A stretch of DNA of 18,940 nucleotides from Bacillota bacterium (GTDB lineage Bacteria; Bacillota; Clostridia; Christensenellales; Borkfalkiaceae). Position numbers and translations under genes: made by a program. Every line of letters begins with the position of its first letter. The first letter of the stretch is position 1. Positions 1 through 8,418 of this stretch are shown here, one piece after another. The stretch covers positions 1-18,940 of the forward strand of contig QAKM01000101.1 in NCBI GenBank assembly GCA_003343805.1, given 5' to 3'. The notes under the pieces were generated by a model. That model made no database searches and was not told where the DNA came from. It saw nothing but the letters and a program-made list of their open reading frames with translations.

Positions 1-80
1 CCCTTCGGGATCAACAATCCCTCCGTCTCATCATCGGCATTCGCCGAATGATGAGACACCTCCCCTTACACAGGGGAGGC
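1..80 (-). repeat. Short-form modular intergenic repeat (copy A), cut by window edge
   Basis: On the minus strand this copy opens with a hairpin (CCTCCCC, loop TGTGTAA, GGGGAGG; 59-79). Two bases later comes a long variable hairpin at 25-57 with a 10-bp outer stem (GTCTCATCAT pairing with ATGATGAGAC), an inner 4-bp stem and one bulged A. It ends in the conserved tail CGGAGGGATTGTTGATC, and a further small stem (CCC TTC GGG) lies at the window edge. Both ends match the two long copies at 10011-10183 and 17088-17263, which carry about 100 extra bases between them. The true left boundary is outside the window. Function unknown. Confidence 0.8.
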
Positions 81-91
81 TATAATATGGT

Positions 92-130
92 AAAACGTCC
101 GACCCTCGCAGGAGGGACGGACGTTTTTTT
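92..130. terminator. Bidirectional rho-independent terminator after the YjzC-like gene
   Basis: AACGTCCG (94-101) pairs with CGGACGTT (118-125). An inner CCCTC/GAGGG stem closes a GCAG loop. The plus strand continues into seven T (124-130); the minus strand exits into four T. It lies 9 bases beyond the stop codon of the minus-strand small gene at 140-295, so its likely job is to end the lipoprotein-uppP-small-gene transcript. The T run is longer in the plus direction, so it would also stop any plus-strand transcript arriving from the left. Confidence 0.85.
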
Positions 131-139
131 GTCAGTCGT

Positions 140-295
140 TCATTCGTTTTCCGATTCGTAATGACAGCCCTGATACTGCGTGGGGGGCATCGTCTCGCCT
201 TCGCCGACGTAGACGGTGTTCACCACCCTGCCCTGTTCGTTGATGACCTTGTAGGAACCCGTCTTGGGACAGGTATCGCCGCAATTCAATCTCAT
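140..295 (-). CDS. YjzC-like small protein, 51 aa
   Basis: A 51-residue soluble protein beginning MRLNCGDTCPKTGSYKV. The start is fixed by a strong Shine-Dalgarno site (GGAGG, seven bases before ATG at 295). A longer in-frame extension upstream to 478 runs into uppP and has low-complexity Ser/Pro/Arg composition, so I reject it. The pattern (G-x-x-x-P-x-x-G-x-Y, a central hydrophobic V-x-x-V-x-V, then G-E-x-x-P-P-T and a C-terminal aromatic) resembles the YjzC family of small Firmicutes proteins, whose function is not established. Unlike what I remember of Bacillus YjzC, this copy has three Cys (residues 5, 9 and 44). It sits 64 bases after uppP and just before a terminator, as the last gene of that unit. 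The family call comes from pattern memory only; the existence of the gene is better supported. Confidence 0.75.
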   Translation of the reverse strand: MRLNCGDTCPKTGSYKVINEQGRVVNTVYVGEGETMPPTQYQGCHYESENE

Positions 296-359
296 ATCGT
301 TACCTCCGATACTGCTATCTTGTGCAGCGGGAGGGAAATCATGCAAAGAGGCGAGATTT

Positions 360-1181
360 TTATACGATGACGCCTGCCGCGTACAGCGAGATGCAGGTGA
401 CGGCCAGGAGCGCCAGGTACAGGCTGAACCACTTATAGTTGGCCTTTTCGATGATGCGCAGCATGAACTTGATGGCAAAGAAGCCGCTCACCGCCGCAAA
501 GACGACCCCGACCGCGATGCCGACAAAGCCGCTCGCGCCGATCGCCGTGACCGTTTCGGGCTCCTTGAAGATGTCGATGCTGCTCACGAGCGCGCTGCCC
601 AGGATGACGGGGATGCTCATGAGGAAGGAGAAGTGCGCCACGCTCTTGCGCTCCGCCCCCGAGAGGACGCCCGCGCAGATCGTGGAGCCGCTCCGCGAGA
701 TGCCCGGGAAGAGCGCCACCGCCTGCATGAGGCCCATCGAGATGCCGTGCTTCCAGCCGAAGGGCTGCGCCTGCTGCCGCTTCTTGGCGACGTGCTCGGT
801 GACGAGCAGGAGCACCGCGGTGAACGCGAAACAGCAGGTGAGGAGGATGACGCCGTACTGCCCGTTCGTGACGTCCTCGATCCAGCCGTTGAAGAGCAGC
901 CCGACGACGCCCGCGGGGATGGTCGCCACGATGAGGATGAGGAGCGTTTTGAAGGGCTTTTTGAAGAGGTCGAGAATATCCCGCCACAGAACCGCGATGA
1001 CGGCGACGAGGGTGCCGACGTGCAGCATGATGTCGAAAAAGAGGGAATTGCCGCCGAAGTCCGTCCCCAGAATGCGGTGCAGGAGCGCCAAATGTCCGCT
1101 TGAAGAAACGGGTAAGAACTCCGTGAGTCCTTGCACCGTTCCCAAAACGATCGATTGCCAGATCGCTGTAAAAAATTCCAT
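360..1181 (-). CDS. uppP: Undecaprenyl-diphosphatase UppP (BacA)
   Basis: An integral membrane phosphatase that dephosphorylates undecaprenyl diphosphate so the lipid carrier can be reused in peptidoglycan and other wall-polymer synthesis; family members also confer bacitracin tolerance. The 273-aa length is normal. Both family signature regions are present: Q17-GLTEFLPVSSSGH-30 with its conserved Glu, and P159-GISRSGST-167 with the active-site Arg. The rest is a series of hydrophobic segments (roughly 53-67, 78-97, 110-127, 187-200, 212-240 and 252-270), as expected of a polytopic protein. ATG at 1181 is preceded by GCAGGTAATTT, a moderate Shine-Dalgarno site. It lies 16 bases downstream of the PrsA-like lipoprotein gene and is almost certainly co-transcribed with it, linking two envelope functions. 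Its end is 64 bases from the YjzC-like gene. Confidence 0.97.
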   Translation of the reverse strand: MEFFTAIWQSIVLGTVQGLTEFLPVSSSGHLALLHRILGTDFGGNSLFFDIMLHVGTLVAVIAVLWRDILDLFKKPFKTLLILIVATIPAGVVGLLFNGWIEDVTNGQYGVILLTCCFAFTAVLLLVTEHVAKKRQQAQPFGWKHGISMGLMQAVALFPGISRSGSTICAGVLSGAERKSVAHFSFLMSIPVILGSALVSSIDIFKEPETVTAIGASGFVGIAVGVVFAAVSGFFAIKFMLRIIEKANYKWFSLYLALLAVTCISLYAAGVIV

Positions 1182-1197
1182 AAATTACCTGCCCCGA

Positions 1198-3300
1198 TCA
1201 GGAGTGGTCGTGACCCGCGTGCGGATCGGATTCGGAACCGTCGAGGATGAGATCCTGATAGCGGTCCTCGTGCAGCGTGACGCAGGCGTCGTTGTCGTAG
1301 GAGTTGATGATCTCCGTCTGACGGCTCGTGGAATACGTCGTGAGGTTGGAAGCCTTGAGCGCCTCGTAGTAGAGGTTGGAGAAGGTCCCCTCCTCTTCGA
1401 TCTCGTTCCAATCGAAGGTGTAGGGCGTGTTGCCCGCGAACGAGAACGTGCAGTAGATGATGTGCCAGCCGTAGTCGGTGGGAACGACGACGATCGTACC
1501 CGCACCGCCGCGGACAGCCTCCTGTGCGGCGTACTCAAATTCCTTCATGTAGTCGGTCGCATTCGGAGAGACCGCATAGCCGAGATAGCTGTTGAGGCCC
1601 GCCGTATCCGTGTTGTACGCGAAGGAGAGCTCGTTCATCATGGACATGACGTTGTTCTCGTCCGAGCCCGTGACGAACACATCGTTGGCGTTGAAGTCGG
1701 AAAGTTCGTTGACGCTCGCCTTGTAGTAGACGAAGGAGGAATAATCCACCGTGCCGTCCTCGTTGTAGTAGTCGGAGAGGGTCTTGTTGTAGTAGCCGGC
1801 GTCTGCCGTGAGCTCCTCGCCGAGGGTGTAGCCGTTGGCGGTGAGATACCCCTTCATCTCGGAGAGGAAGCCGTCGATGGAGAGCTGGTTCGGCGTGATC
1901 TTGAACTCGGTCTTGCCGTGCTCGCCCTCCGTCTTTTCGACGGTGCCGTTGTAGGTGTACTTGCCGTAGTAGTTCTTGAGGGGCTCGTACTGTGCGGCGT
2001 CGCCCTCCGACTTCTTGAGGTTGTCCTCGAAGAAGAGGTACTGCCGATCGGCATTGCCGCCCGTGTAGGCGTTATCTGCCTCTTCGGCGACGAAGGAATA
2101 GTCGTCGTGTCCCGTGAACCAGGTGCGGCGCTGATCGGTGGCGCGGACGCTCTCGAGCAGGGAAGCGCGCGTCATGAACTTGTTGCCGTTGACATCGCCG
2201 CGGTCGGCGGGAGCCGCGTTGAGGGCCGCCGTCTGCGTGGCGCTGAAGGGAAGCAGGATGTTGAGGACGAAACCGTAGTTTTCGTCGGGGGAATAGAGCA
2301 CGAAGGAGGAATCGGACACGCTGTCGAGCGCCGTCTCGAGAGAGGTCGTGTCGGCAGAGAACATCTGCTGCTGGGAAGCGAGCGTCTCCTCGTACTTGGA
2401 GGTCACCCACTCCTGCGTGATGCCCTCGGCTGCCTCGTCCTCGAACGCTTCGCCGAGCTTGTCGATGACGGCATCCTCGTAGGTGTTCCTGCGCTGGATC
2501 TGATAGTAGGAAAGCGAAGTGACGTCGCTCGTGTTCTCGCCCTTTTCGATGAGGCCGTAGCTGTTGAGGTTGGAAAGAAGGCGCTTGTAGGCGCGGGTGC
2601 GCGTCGAGGGCGTAGATTCATCCACCGTCTCGTACGAGCCGCAGTCGGACGCGGAATTGGAGCCCGTGTAGATCTTGTAGGCGGGATCGACGAAGTCCTC
2701 GTTGACGGTGCCGACGCCCGTGGGGGTCGTGCGGGCCTCTTCGTGGTCGTGCTCGTCCTCGAAGTCGATGATCGCCATCTCGAGGGAGTCGATCGTCGTG
2801 TTGACGGAGACCTTGGTGTCGTACTCGGCCTTGGCGATCTCCTCTTCGCTGAGGAAGTAAGCAAGGCCTGCGATGTTCTTGTCCGCTTCGCTTGCGGAGG
2901 AGACGGCTGCCTCGTACCCGGAGACGGAATACTCGCCGCTCTCATAGAAGTAGACCTGGGCGTACTGCAAATAGATGGCGCGGTTGACGAGGCTGTTCTT
3001 GATGAGCTCGTAGGCGTCCGCGTAGGAATAGCCGTAGGACTCGACGTACATATAGCCGACGCTCATGAAGCTCGCCACGAGGTCACGCTTGATGACCGCG
3101 GAGGGCTCGATCGCATCGGCATAGGCCGCGTACTTGCCGCCCGCCTGAAAGTCGTCGCTCGCGGTGATGTCGACTTCGGCGATCACCTGCTCGTAGTCCT
3201 TTTGAAGATCGGTGGACACAAGGTCGCAGCCCGCAAGCGCGCCGAGCGCCATGACTGCCGCGATGCCGACTGCCGCCGTTTTTTTCTTGTTGAATGCCAT
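1198..3300 (-). CDS. PrsA/SurA-like parvulin-related lipoprotein, 700 aa
   Basis: A predicted secreted, lipid-anchored folding factor. The N-terminus has three Lys, a hydrophobic core and the lipobox L22-A-G-C25. Two segments look like the halves of a parvulin peptidyl-prolyl isomerase domain: residues 341-352 (NYGFVLNILLPF), matching the first strand that normally carries a conserved His-Ile-Leu, and residues 559-616, ending in DYGWHIIY, matching the domain end. About 200 residues separate them, far more than in a normal parvulin of about 90 residues. The first conserved His is Asn here, so catalysis may be lost and a chaperone role kept; this is inference. The tail is His-rich (DPHAGHDHS). 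At 700 aa it is about twice the size of classical PrsA. It has its own promoter (3366-3394) and lies just after mfd, a position where PrsA-like proteins are common in Firmicutes. A weak GGAG precedes the ATG. Confidence 0.8.
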   Translation of the reverse strand: MAFNKKKTAAVGIAAVMALGALAGCDLVSTDLQKDYEQVIAEVDITASDDFQAGGKYAAYADAIEPSAVIKRDLVASFMSVGYMYVESYGYSYADAYELIKNSLVNRAIYLQYAQVYFYESGEYSVSGYEAAVSSASEADKNIAGLAYFLSEEEIAKAEYDTKVSVNTTIDSLEMAIIDFEDEHDHEEARTTPTGVGTVNEDFVDPAYKIYTGSNSASDCGSYETVDESTPSTRTRAYKRLLSNLNSYGLIEKGENTSDVTSLSYYQIQRRNTYEDAVIDKLGEAFEDEAAEGITQEWVTSKYEETLASQQQMFSADTTSLETALDSVSDSSFVLYSPDENYGFVLNILLPFSATQTAALNAAPADRGDVNGNKFMTRASLLESVRATDQRRTWFTGHDDYSFVAEEADNAYTGGNADRQYLFFEDNLKKSEGDAAQYEPLKNYYGKYTYNGTVEKTEGEHGKTEFKITPNQLSIDGFLSEMKGYLTANGYTLGEELTADAGYYNKTLSDYYNEDGTVDYSSFVYYKASVNELSDFNANDVFVTGSDENNVMSMMNELSFAYNTDTAGLNSYLGYAVSPNATDYMKEFEYAAQEAVRGGAGTIVVVPTDYGWHIIYCTFSFAGNTPYTFDWNEIEEEGTFSNLYYEALKASNLTTYSTSRQTEIINSYDNDACVTLHEDRYQDLILDGSESDPHAGHDHS

Positions 3301-3335
3301 AAAAATCTCTGCTCCGAACCGTTACTCTTTTTCAA

Positions 3336-3354
3336 GAGCGCATATATTGCGCTC
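3336..3354. promoter_or_regulatory. Inverted repeat in the leader of the PrsA-like gene
   Basis: GAGCGCA and TGCGCTC form a perfect 7-bp inverted repeat around ATATT. On the minus strand it begins about 11 bases downstream of the -10 box at 3366-3371, so it should be near the 5' end of the transcript. It could be a 5' hairpin that stabilises the mRNA or a small operator. There is no T run after it, so I do not call it an attenuator. Confidence 0.45.
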
Positions 3355-3365
3355 CATACTTGCTT

Positions 3366-3394
3366 ATTATACCTTATTTTCGCCGGAAGTGCAA
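3366..3394 (-). promoter_or_regulatory. Sigma-A promoter of the PrsA-like lipoprotein gene
   Basis: On the minus strand, TTGCAC (3389-3394) and a perfect TATAAT (3366-3371) are separated by 17 bases. The ATG is 65 bases downstream of the -10 box, leaving a leader of about 59 bases. The gene can therefore be expressed independently of the mfd transcript that ends at 3412. Confidence 0.85.
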
Positions 3395-3411
3395 ATCATT
3401 CTCGGTGAAAA

Positions 3412-6400
3412 TCAAACAAAAGTTGCCGCAAACTTCAAGAATTTTGTCATGAGCACCATCGTCTTGCCGCCGTCGCTCAAAGGTGCAAAGCGCACGACGG
3501 GCGCGCTCGTCATATCGAGCGAGAGATGGGAGCGGAATTTCTCCATCGCGGCAGAGAGCTTGTCGCTGCCCAGCGAAGCGAGCGAGGCGAACTCGAGAGC
3601 GCCCCCCTTCTGGTTGACCGAGATCTTGCGGATGCCGAACTTGGAGGCGTAGCTCTTTAAGACGGAGATGATGAGAAGGTTCTGCGTCTCGGGCGGGAGC
3701 GGGCCGTACGTCTCCTCCATCGAGACGCACACGCGCCTGTAGTCGGACGTCGAACGGATCTCGGCGATCTGCTTGTAGCAGTCCATGCGCCCCGCCGCCG
3801 ACTCGACGTAAGTTTCGGGGATGAACGCCGTCGTGCGGATGTCGAGATCGACGCTCTCGTGTCTGACGCCCGTGATCTCCTCCTGCAGGATCTTGGAGTA
3901 GAGCTCGTAGCCCACTTTGTCCATGTGGCCGTGCTGCTCGGCGCCCAGGACGTTGCCCGCGCCGCGGATCTCGAGATCGCGCATGGCGATGCGGAAGCCG
4001 GAGCCGAGCTCGGTGAACTGCATGAGGGCTTTCAGCCGCTCCGCCGCCTGCTGCGTCATGACGCGCTCGGGCTTATAGGTAAAGTAGGCGTGCGCGAGGC
4101 GCTTGCCGCGGCCCACCCTGCCCCTGAGCTGATAGAGCTGGGAGATGCCCAGCCGGTCGGCGTCGATGACGACGATGGTGTTGGCGTTGGGGAGGTCGAT
4201 GCCGTTTTCGATGATGGTCGTCGTGACAAGGATGTCGTACTCGCCGCGGTAAAAGCCGAAGACGCTCTTTTCGAGGGCGAGCTTTTCCATCCTGCCGTGG
4301 GCGAGCGTGATGCGCGCTTCGGGGATGAGTTCCCCCATGCGCTTTGTGAAGGCGTGGATGCTCTCGACGTGGTTGTAGAGGATAAATACCTGGCCGCCGC
4401 GGGCGATCTCGCGGATGCAGGCGTCGCGGATGAGCGGCTCGGATTCCTCGGCGACGTACGTCTGCACGGGGAGGCGCGCATGGGGCGGCGTCTGGATGGT
4501 GGAGATGTCGCGGATGCCCGAGAGGGAGAGGTGCAGCGTGCGCGGGATGGGCGTCGCCGTCATCGTGAGACAGTCGACGTTGCGCTTGATGTCCTTTAAT
4601 TTTTCCTTGTGCTCGACGCCGAAGCGCTGCTCCTCGTCGAGGATGAGGAGCCCGAGGTCGCGGAACTTCACATCTTTAGAAAGAAGGCGGTGGGTGCCGA
4701 TGAGAAGGTCCACTTCCCCCTTTTCGAGGGCGGCCAAGATCTTCGTCTGCTCCCGTTCGCTGCGGAAGCGGTTGAGGCAGGCGATGCGCACACCGAAGTC
4801 CTTCATCCTTGCCTCGGCGGTGCGAAAGTGCTGTTCGCTCAAGACGGTGCTCGGACACATGAGGGCTGCCTGGCGGCCGTCGAGCACGCAGAGGTAGGCG
4901 GCCCGGAGCGCCACTTCCGTCTTGCCGAATCCGACGTCACCGCAGAGGAGGCGGTCCATCACCTTATCCGAGCACATATCCGCCTTGATCTCGGCAATGG
5001 AGGAAAGCTGATCGGGCGTCTCCTCGTAGGGGAATGCCGATTCAAATTCCTCCATCTCTTCCTCATAAGCGGGGAACACATAGCCCTTGCGCTCCTGCCG
5101 CTCGGCATAGAGCTGCTTTAAATCGAGCGCCATCTTCTTGAGGGACGCCCTGACGCGCGCCTTGACGCGCTCAAATTCGCCGCCGCCGATCTTGGAAAGG
5201 CCGGGGCTGTCCTCCCCCATGTACTTGGAGAGGATATCCATCTGCTCGACGGGAACATAGAGGGTGTCGCCGTCGCGGTATTCGAGGGCGACGTACTCCT
5301 TGATGCCGTCCGTCGTCTCGATCTTCTTGGTGCCCGTGATCTTGCCGACGCCGTACGTCTCGTGCACGGCGTAGTCCCCCACCTCGGGCGCGAGGAAGAG
5401 ATCCCCCCGCTTCTTCTTGATGCGGCGGGCGGCGGCCGTCTTGCGGAAGAGGTCGCCCGTGCCGATGACGGCGAGCTTGCTCTCGTGGACGAGAAAGCCC
5501 TGCTCGAGCGTGCCGTCGAGCACGGCGATGCCCTTGAAGTCATAGAGCTTTTGCGGGAGCGGGACGGCGGAGAAGCCGTTGTCGAAGAGCTGTTCTTTGG
5601 TCTTTTGGGCGCGCTCCGAAGTGCCGCACCACAGCATGACGCGATACCCCGTCCTCTTCCAGATGGTAAGGTCGGAGAGAAGGTCCTCGAAGGAATTCAA
5701 GTACCTGCGCACAGGCGCGGAGGTGAAGTTGTGGACGGAGAGCGGGCGGAAGAGGCGGACGTCCGAGAGGAAGGCGGAGAGCGCGAGTTTAGGCAGAAGC
5801 GCGATCTCGTCCTCGATGTCCTCGGGCGCCACATACTGCCGCAGGGAGAAGGTCATCGCCTCGCCCCCTTCGAGGAGCTGAGAACAGCGCTCCATGTGCT
5901 CCTTCCACAGGCCGTCGAGCTTGTCGGTGATGAGCTTGCACTCGTCGAAGAGGACGAGGGTGTCCTCGGGCAGAATGGAAAAGAGGGGCGCGGCGCAGGA
6001 CAGGAGCGGGAGGCAGAAGTCGCTCGCCTCTTCCGAAGTTTCCACGGCGTCGGCGATGGCGTTCATGCGGCCTGCCGCCTGCGTGCTCTTTGCCCGGCGG
6101 GCCTCCTGCCGGAGCGAGCGCACGACGCGCTCCTTCTCCCCTTCCTCATAGAAGGCGTCCGTTGCCGAACAGATGTCCACGCGGTCGAGGACGGGATAGC
6201 GCTCCGCCGTCACTTCGTCGTAGGGCTTGATCGCCTCCACCTCGTCGCCGAAGAAGTCGATGCGGACGGGGTGCTCGAGGTTGACGGGCCAGATGTCGAG
6301 GATGTCGCCGCGGAGGGCGAAGCTCCCCTTTCCCTCCACGTTGTACTCGCGGCTGTACCCCAACGAGACGAGCGACGAAAGGAGCGCGGAGAGGTCGGTC

Positions 6401-6807
6401 TCTCCCCCCGCCGCGAGCGTGACGACGGGAAGGCGAAGGGGCACGAGCTGGAGGGCGGATTCGATGTCGCAGACGAGCACGTCCGCCCCTGTCTGCCATT
6501 CGTAGAGGGCGTTCAGGCGCGCAAAGAGCGCGTCCTTGGAGAGGGCGCGCCGATAGGTGAGCACTTCGTCCTTGGCGGCGAGCAGGGCGCAGCGTTTGCC
6601 GGAGAGCGCGGCGATGCTCTCTTTCGCGCGCTTTGCAGTGAGGGCGTCCGCCGTCACATAGACGGTGCGGCAGGAAGGGAGCGCGCCGATGAGATACTTC
6701 TGCGCGTCCGAAAGGCCGTAGCACGCCGTGGGCACGCCGTGTTCGACGTCCCGCCCCAAAAGCGCGTACTCGCCGCTTAATTGTTCAAACGAGAAAAATC
6801 CCTTCAT
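3412..6807 (-). CDS. mfd: Transcription-repair coupling factor Mfd
   Basis: An ATP-dependent DNA translocase that removes RNA polymerase stalled at lesions and recruits UvrA for nucleotide excision repair. The 1131-aa length is normal. The order of parts is: a UvrB-like N-terminal region (about 1-330); the RNA-polymerase interaction domain (about 475-545), opening with GDYAVHETYGVGKI; then the translocase, with Walker A GDVGFGKTE near residue 624, the DEEQ box in LDEEQRFGVEHKEKLK near 724, motif III TATPIPRT near 752, and the second RecA lobe with IIENGIDLPNANT and QLRGRVGRG; and a C-terminal domain (about 960-1090) with GAGNVLGAEQHGH at its entry. It overlaps pth by 4 bases (ATGA), so translation is coupled. 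No mutation or frameshift is visible. Confidence 0.97.
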   Translation of the reverse strand: MKGFFSFEQLSGEYALLGRDVEHGVPTACYGLSDAQKYLIGALPSCRTVYVTADALTAKRAKESIAALSGKRCALLAAKDEVLTYRRALSKDALFARLNALYEWQTGADVLVCDIESALQLVPLRLPVVTLAAGGETDLSALLSSLVSLGYSREYNVEGKGSFALRGDILDIWPVNLEHPVRIDFFGDEVEAIKPYDEVTAERYPVLDRVDICSATDAFYEEGEKERVVRSLRQEARRAKSTQAAGRMNAIADAVETSEEASDFCLPLLSCAAPLFSILPEDTLVLFDECKLITDKLDGLWKEHMERCSQLLEGGEAMTFSLRQYVAPEDIEDEIALLPKLALSAFLSDVRLFRPLSVHNFTSAPVRRYLNSFEDLLSDLTIWKRTGYRVMLWCGTSERAQKTKEQLFDNGFSAVPLPQKLYDFKGIAVLDGTLEQGFLVHESKLAVIGTGDLFRKTAAARRIKKKRGDLFLAPEVGDYAVHETYGVGKITGTKKIETTDGIKEYVALEYRDGDTLYVPVEQMDILSKYMGEDSPGLSKIGGGEFERVKARVRASLKKMALDLKQLYAERQERKGYVFPAYEEEMEEFESAFPYEETPDQLSSIAEIKADMCSDKVMDRLLCGDVGFGKTEVALRAAYLCVLDGRQAALMCPSTVLSEQHFRTAEARMKDFGVRIACLNRFRSEREQTKILAALEKGEVDLLIGTHRLLSKDVKFRDLGLLILDEEQRFGVEHKEKLKDIKRNVDCLTMTATPIPRTLHLSLSGIRDISTIQTPPHARLPVQTYVAEESEPLIRDACIREIARGGQVFILYNHVESIHAFTKRMGELIPEARITLAHGRMEKLALEKSVFGFYRGEYDILVTTTIIENGIDLPNANTIVVIDADRLGISQLYQLRGRVGRGKRLAHAYFTYKPERVMTQQAAERLKALMQFTELGSGFRIAMRDLEIRGAGNVLGAEQHGHMDKVGYELYSKILQEEITGVRHESVDLDIRTTAFIPETYVESAAGRMDCYKQIAEIRSTSDYRRVCVSMEETYGPLPPETQNLLIISVLKSYASKFGIRKISVNQKGGALEFASLASLGSDKLSAAMEKFRSHLSLDMTSAPVVRFAPLSDGGKTMVLMTKFLKFAATFV

Positions 6808-7367
6808 CCGTTATACTTGGTCATGACGCGCTCCACCTCTTCGCCCGAGGCGAGGGCAAGCGCAGCCTCCGCCGCCCTGTGGCAGGCAGCGGAAAACAGT
6901 TCGTAGTCGTCCTTTCTGACGTCCTGCAGGACGTAGTCGATGATGGGGACGTTGATCTCGGGATCGCGGATGCCGATGCGGATGCGGGCGAAATCGGACG
7001 TGCCGATCTCGGCGATGACCGAGCGCATCCCGTTGTGCGTGCCCGCGCTGCCCGAGGGGCGGATGCGGACGTGGCCCTTGGGGAGGTCGTAGTCGTCATA
7101 GAGGACGACCATCTCGTGCGGGGAGACCTTGTATTTTGCCATGAGCTGTTTGACGGCGCGGCCCGAGGCGTTCATGTACGTCATGGGGCGGGCGAGGATC
7201 ACCTTTTCGCCGTGTACGAAGGCTTCGGCGACGGAGGCCTCGCACTCCTTCTTTTTAAATTTGGTATTGAGCGCTTCGGCGGCGTCCCCCGCTGCCAGAA
7301 AGCCCATGTTGTGGAAGGTCTTTTCGTATTTCTTTTCGGGGTTTCCGAGCCCCACGATGAGATACAT
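6804..7367 (-). CDS. pth: Peptidyl-tRNA hydrolase
   Basis: Cleaves the ester bond of peptidyl-tRNAs that drop off the ribosome, recycling tRNA in the cytoplasm. The 187-aa length is standard. The N-terminus MYLIVGLGNPEKKYEKTFHN carries the conserved Asn9 and the catalytic His19 (equivalent to Asn10 and His20 in E. coli). The Y-D-D-Y-D-L-P segment near residue 90 supplies the conserved Asp, and GSAGTHNGMRS is the usual substrate-loop motif. The Shine-Dalgarno site TAGGAGAAAG directly before the ATG is strong, but its first bases follow on from the T run of the terminator behind prs, so termination and initiation signals touch. The 3' end overlaps the start of mfd by 4 bases. The prs-pth-mfd order is conserved in Firmicutes. 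Confidence 0.97.
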   Translation of the reverse strand: MYLIVGLGNPEKKYEKTFHNMGFLAAGDAAEALNTKFKKKECEASVAEAFVHGEKVILARPMTYMNASGRAVKQLMAKYKVSPHEMVVLYDDYDLPKGHVRIRPSGSAGTHNGMRSVIAEIGTSDFARIRIGIRDPEINVPIIDYVLQDVRKDDYELFSAACHRAAEAALALASGEEVERVMTKYNG

Positions 7368-7378
7368 AGCTTTCTCCT

Positions 7379-7407
7379 AAAAAATGTCCGCCGCCTCGCG
7401 GCGGCGG
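7379..7407 (-). terminator. Rho-independent terminator between prs and pth
   Basis: On the minus strand, CCGCCGCC and GGCGGCGG form an 8-bp GC stem around a GCGA tetraloop (7388-7407), followed by ACA and six T (7379-7384). It sits 9 bases after the prs stop codon and only 12 bases before the pth ATG. No clear pth promoter is visible in the gap, so it probably acts as a partial terminator that lowers pth-mfd expression relative to prs. Confidence 0.8.
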
Positions 7408-7416
7408 TTTCTTCGG

Positions 7417-8364
7417 TCAGTCGTAAATTTTGGACATGGGTTTGTCGAGATAGACGTTCTCGATCGCGGCGGCGAAGATGTCTGCCGTCGAGAGGATCTT
7501 GATCTTGGGGAGATGCTTTTCCTCGGGGAGCTGGATGGTATCGAGCATGACGAGCTCGGTGATGGGCGAAGAGGCAAGGCGCTCCACGGCGGGGCCCGAA
7601 AGCACGGCGTGCGTGCAGGAAGCGTAGATCTCCGTGGCGCCCTGATCGACGAGGGCCTTGGCGCCCTGGACGATGGTGCCGGCGGTATCGATCATGTCGT
7701 CGACGAGGAGGCACTTCTTGCCCTCGACGTTGCCGATGATGTTCATGACTTCCATGACGTTCGCCTTGGGGCGGCGCTTGTCGATGATCGCCATCGGGCA
7801 GTTGAGGCGCTCGGCGACCTTGCGCGCACGGTTGACCGAACCGATGTCGGGCGAGACGACGATGAAGTCCTCGTCCATCTTGTGTTCAAAGTAACTGTAA
7901 AGGAGAGGGCCGCCGAGAAGGTTATCGACGGGGATATCGAAGAAGCCCTGGATCTGCGCGGCGTGAAGGTCCATCGTGAGGACGCGGTCGGCGCCGGCGG
8001 AGGTGAGAAGGTCGGCAACGAGCTTTGCCGTGATGGGATCGCGCGAGCGGGCCTTGCGGTCCTGACGGGCATAGCCGAAGTACGGGATGACCGCCGTCAC
8101 GCGGCCTGCCGAAGCGCGCTTTGCCGCATCGATCATGATGAGCAGCTCCATGAGGTTGTCGTTGACGGGCGCGCAGGTGGACTGGATGATGAAAAGGTCT
8201 CTGCCGCGGACCGTCTCGCCGATGTGGACACTCGTTTCGCCGTCCGAGAACTTGCCGACTTCGATATCGCCCAGCGTCGTATTGAGCTTTTTGGCGATCG
8301 CCTCGGCAAGGGGGCGGTTGGAGTTGCCGGAAAAGAGCTTGATTTCGTTACCGTGTGTGATCAT
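7417..8364 (-). CDS. prs: Ribose-phosphate pyrophosphokinase (PRPP synthetase)
   Basis: Makes phosphoribosyl pyrophosphate from ribose 5-phosphate and ATP, feeding purine, pyrimidine, NAD, His and Trp synthesis. The start at 8364 ([17 protein letters not shown]) is chosen because AGAGGAAG lies 5 bases before it and the 315-aa product has the family's usual length. An upstream in-frame start at 8421 would lie in the leader close to the promoter. Signatures seen include FSDGE near residue 38, the ATP/Mg region [20 protein letters not shown], the flexible-loop and ribose-5-phosphate region, [12 protein letters not shown], and the PRPP-binding loop [13 protein letters not shown] near residue 220. 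It has its own promoter at 8452-8480 and ends at a terminator just before pth. Confidence 0.97.
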   Translation of the reverse strand: MITHGNEIKLFSGNSNRPLAEAIAKKLNTTLGDIEVGKFSDGETSVHIGETVRGRDLFIIQSTCAPVNDNLMELLIMIDAAKRASAGRVTAVIPYFGYARQDRKARSRDPITAKLVADLLTSAGADRVLTMDLHAAQIQGFFDIPVDNLLGGPLLYSYFEHKMDEDFIVVSPDIGSVNRARKVAERLNCPMAIIDKRRPKANVMEVMNIIGNVEGKKCLLVDDMIDTAGTIVQGAKALVDQGATEIYASCTHAVLSGPAVERLASSPITELVMLDTIQLPEEKHLPKIKILSTADIFAAAIENVYLDKPMSKIYD

Positions 8365-8418
8365 TGCATCTTCCTCTGTATTATTTCGGGCAGCGTCTGC
8401 GCCCGCTTTTCGGCATTT

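Noticed and set aside
296..478. N-terminal extension of the YjzC-like protein to 112 residues
   Set aside because: The added part overlaps uppP in another frame, has Ser/Pro/Arg-rich shadow composition, and an excellent ribosome binding site precedes the internal ATG.
439..3408. Very long plus-strand open frame (about 990 codons) antisense to uppP and the lipoprotein gene
   Set aside because: Its translation is rich in Val, Arg, Asp and Glu without recognisable motifs, and it lies fully antisense to two well-supported genes. High GC and sense codon bias explain the absence of stops.
5362..6780. Plus-strand open frame antisense to mfd
   Set aside because: A shadow of mfd in the opposite strand, with low-complexity Arg/Glu/Val composition and no family motif.
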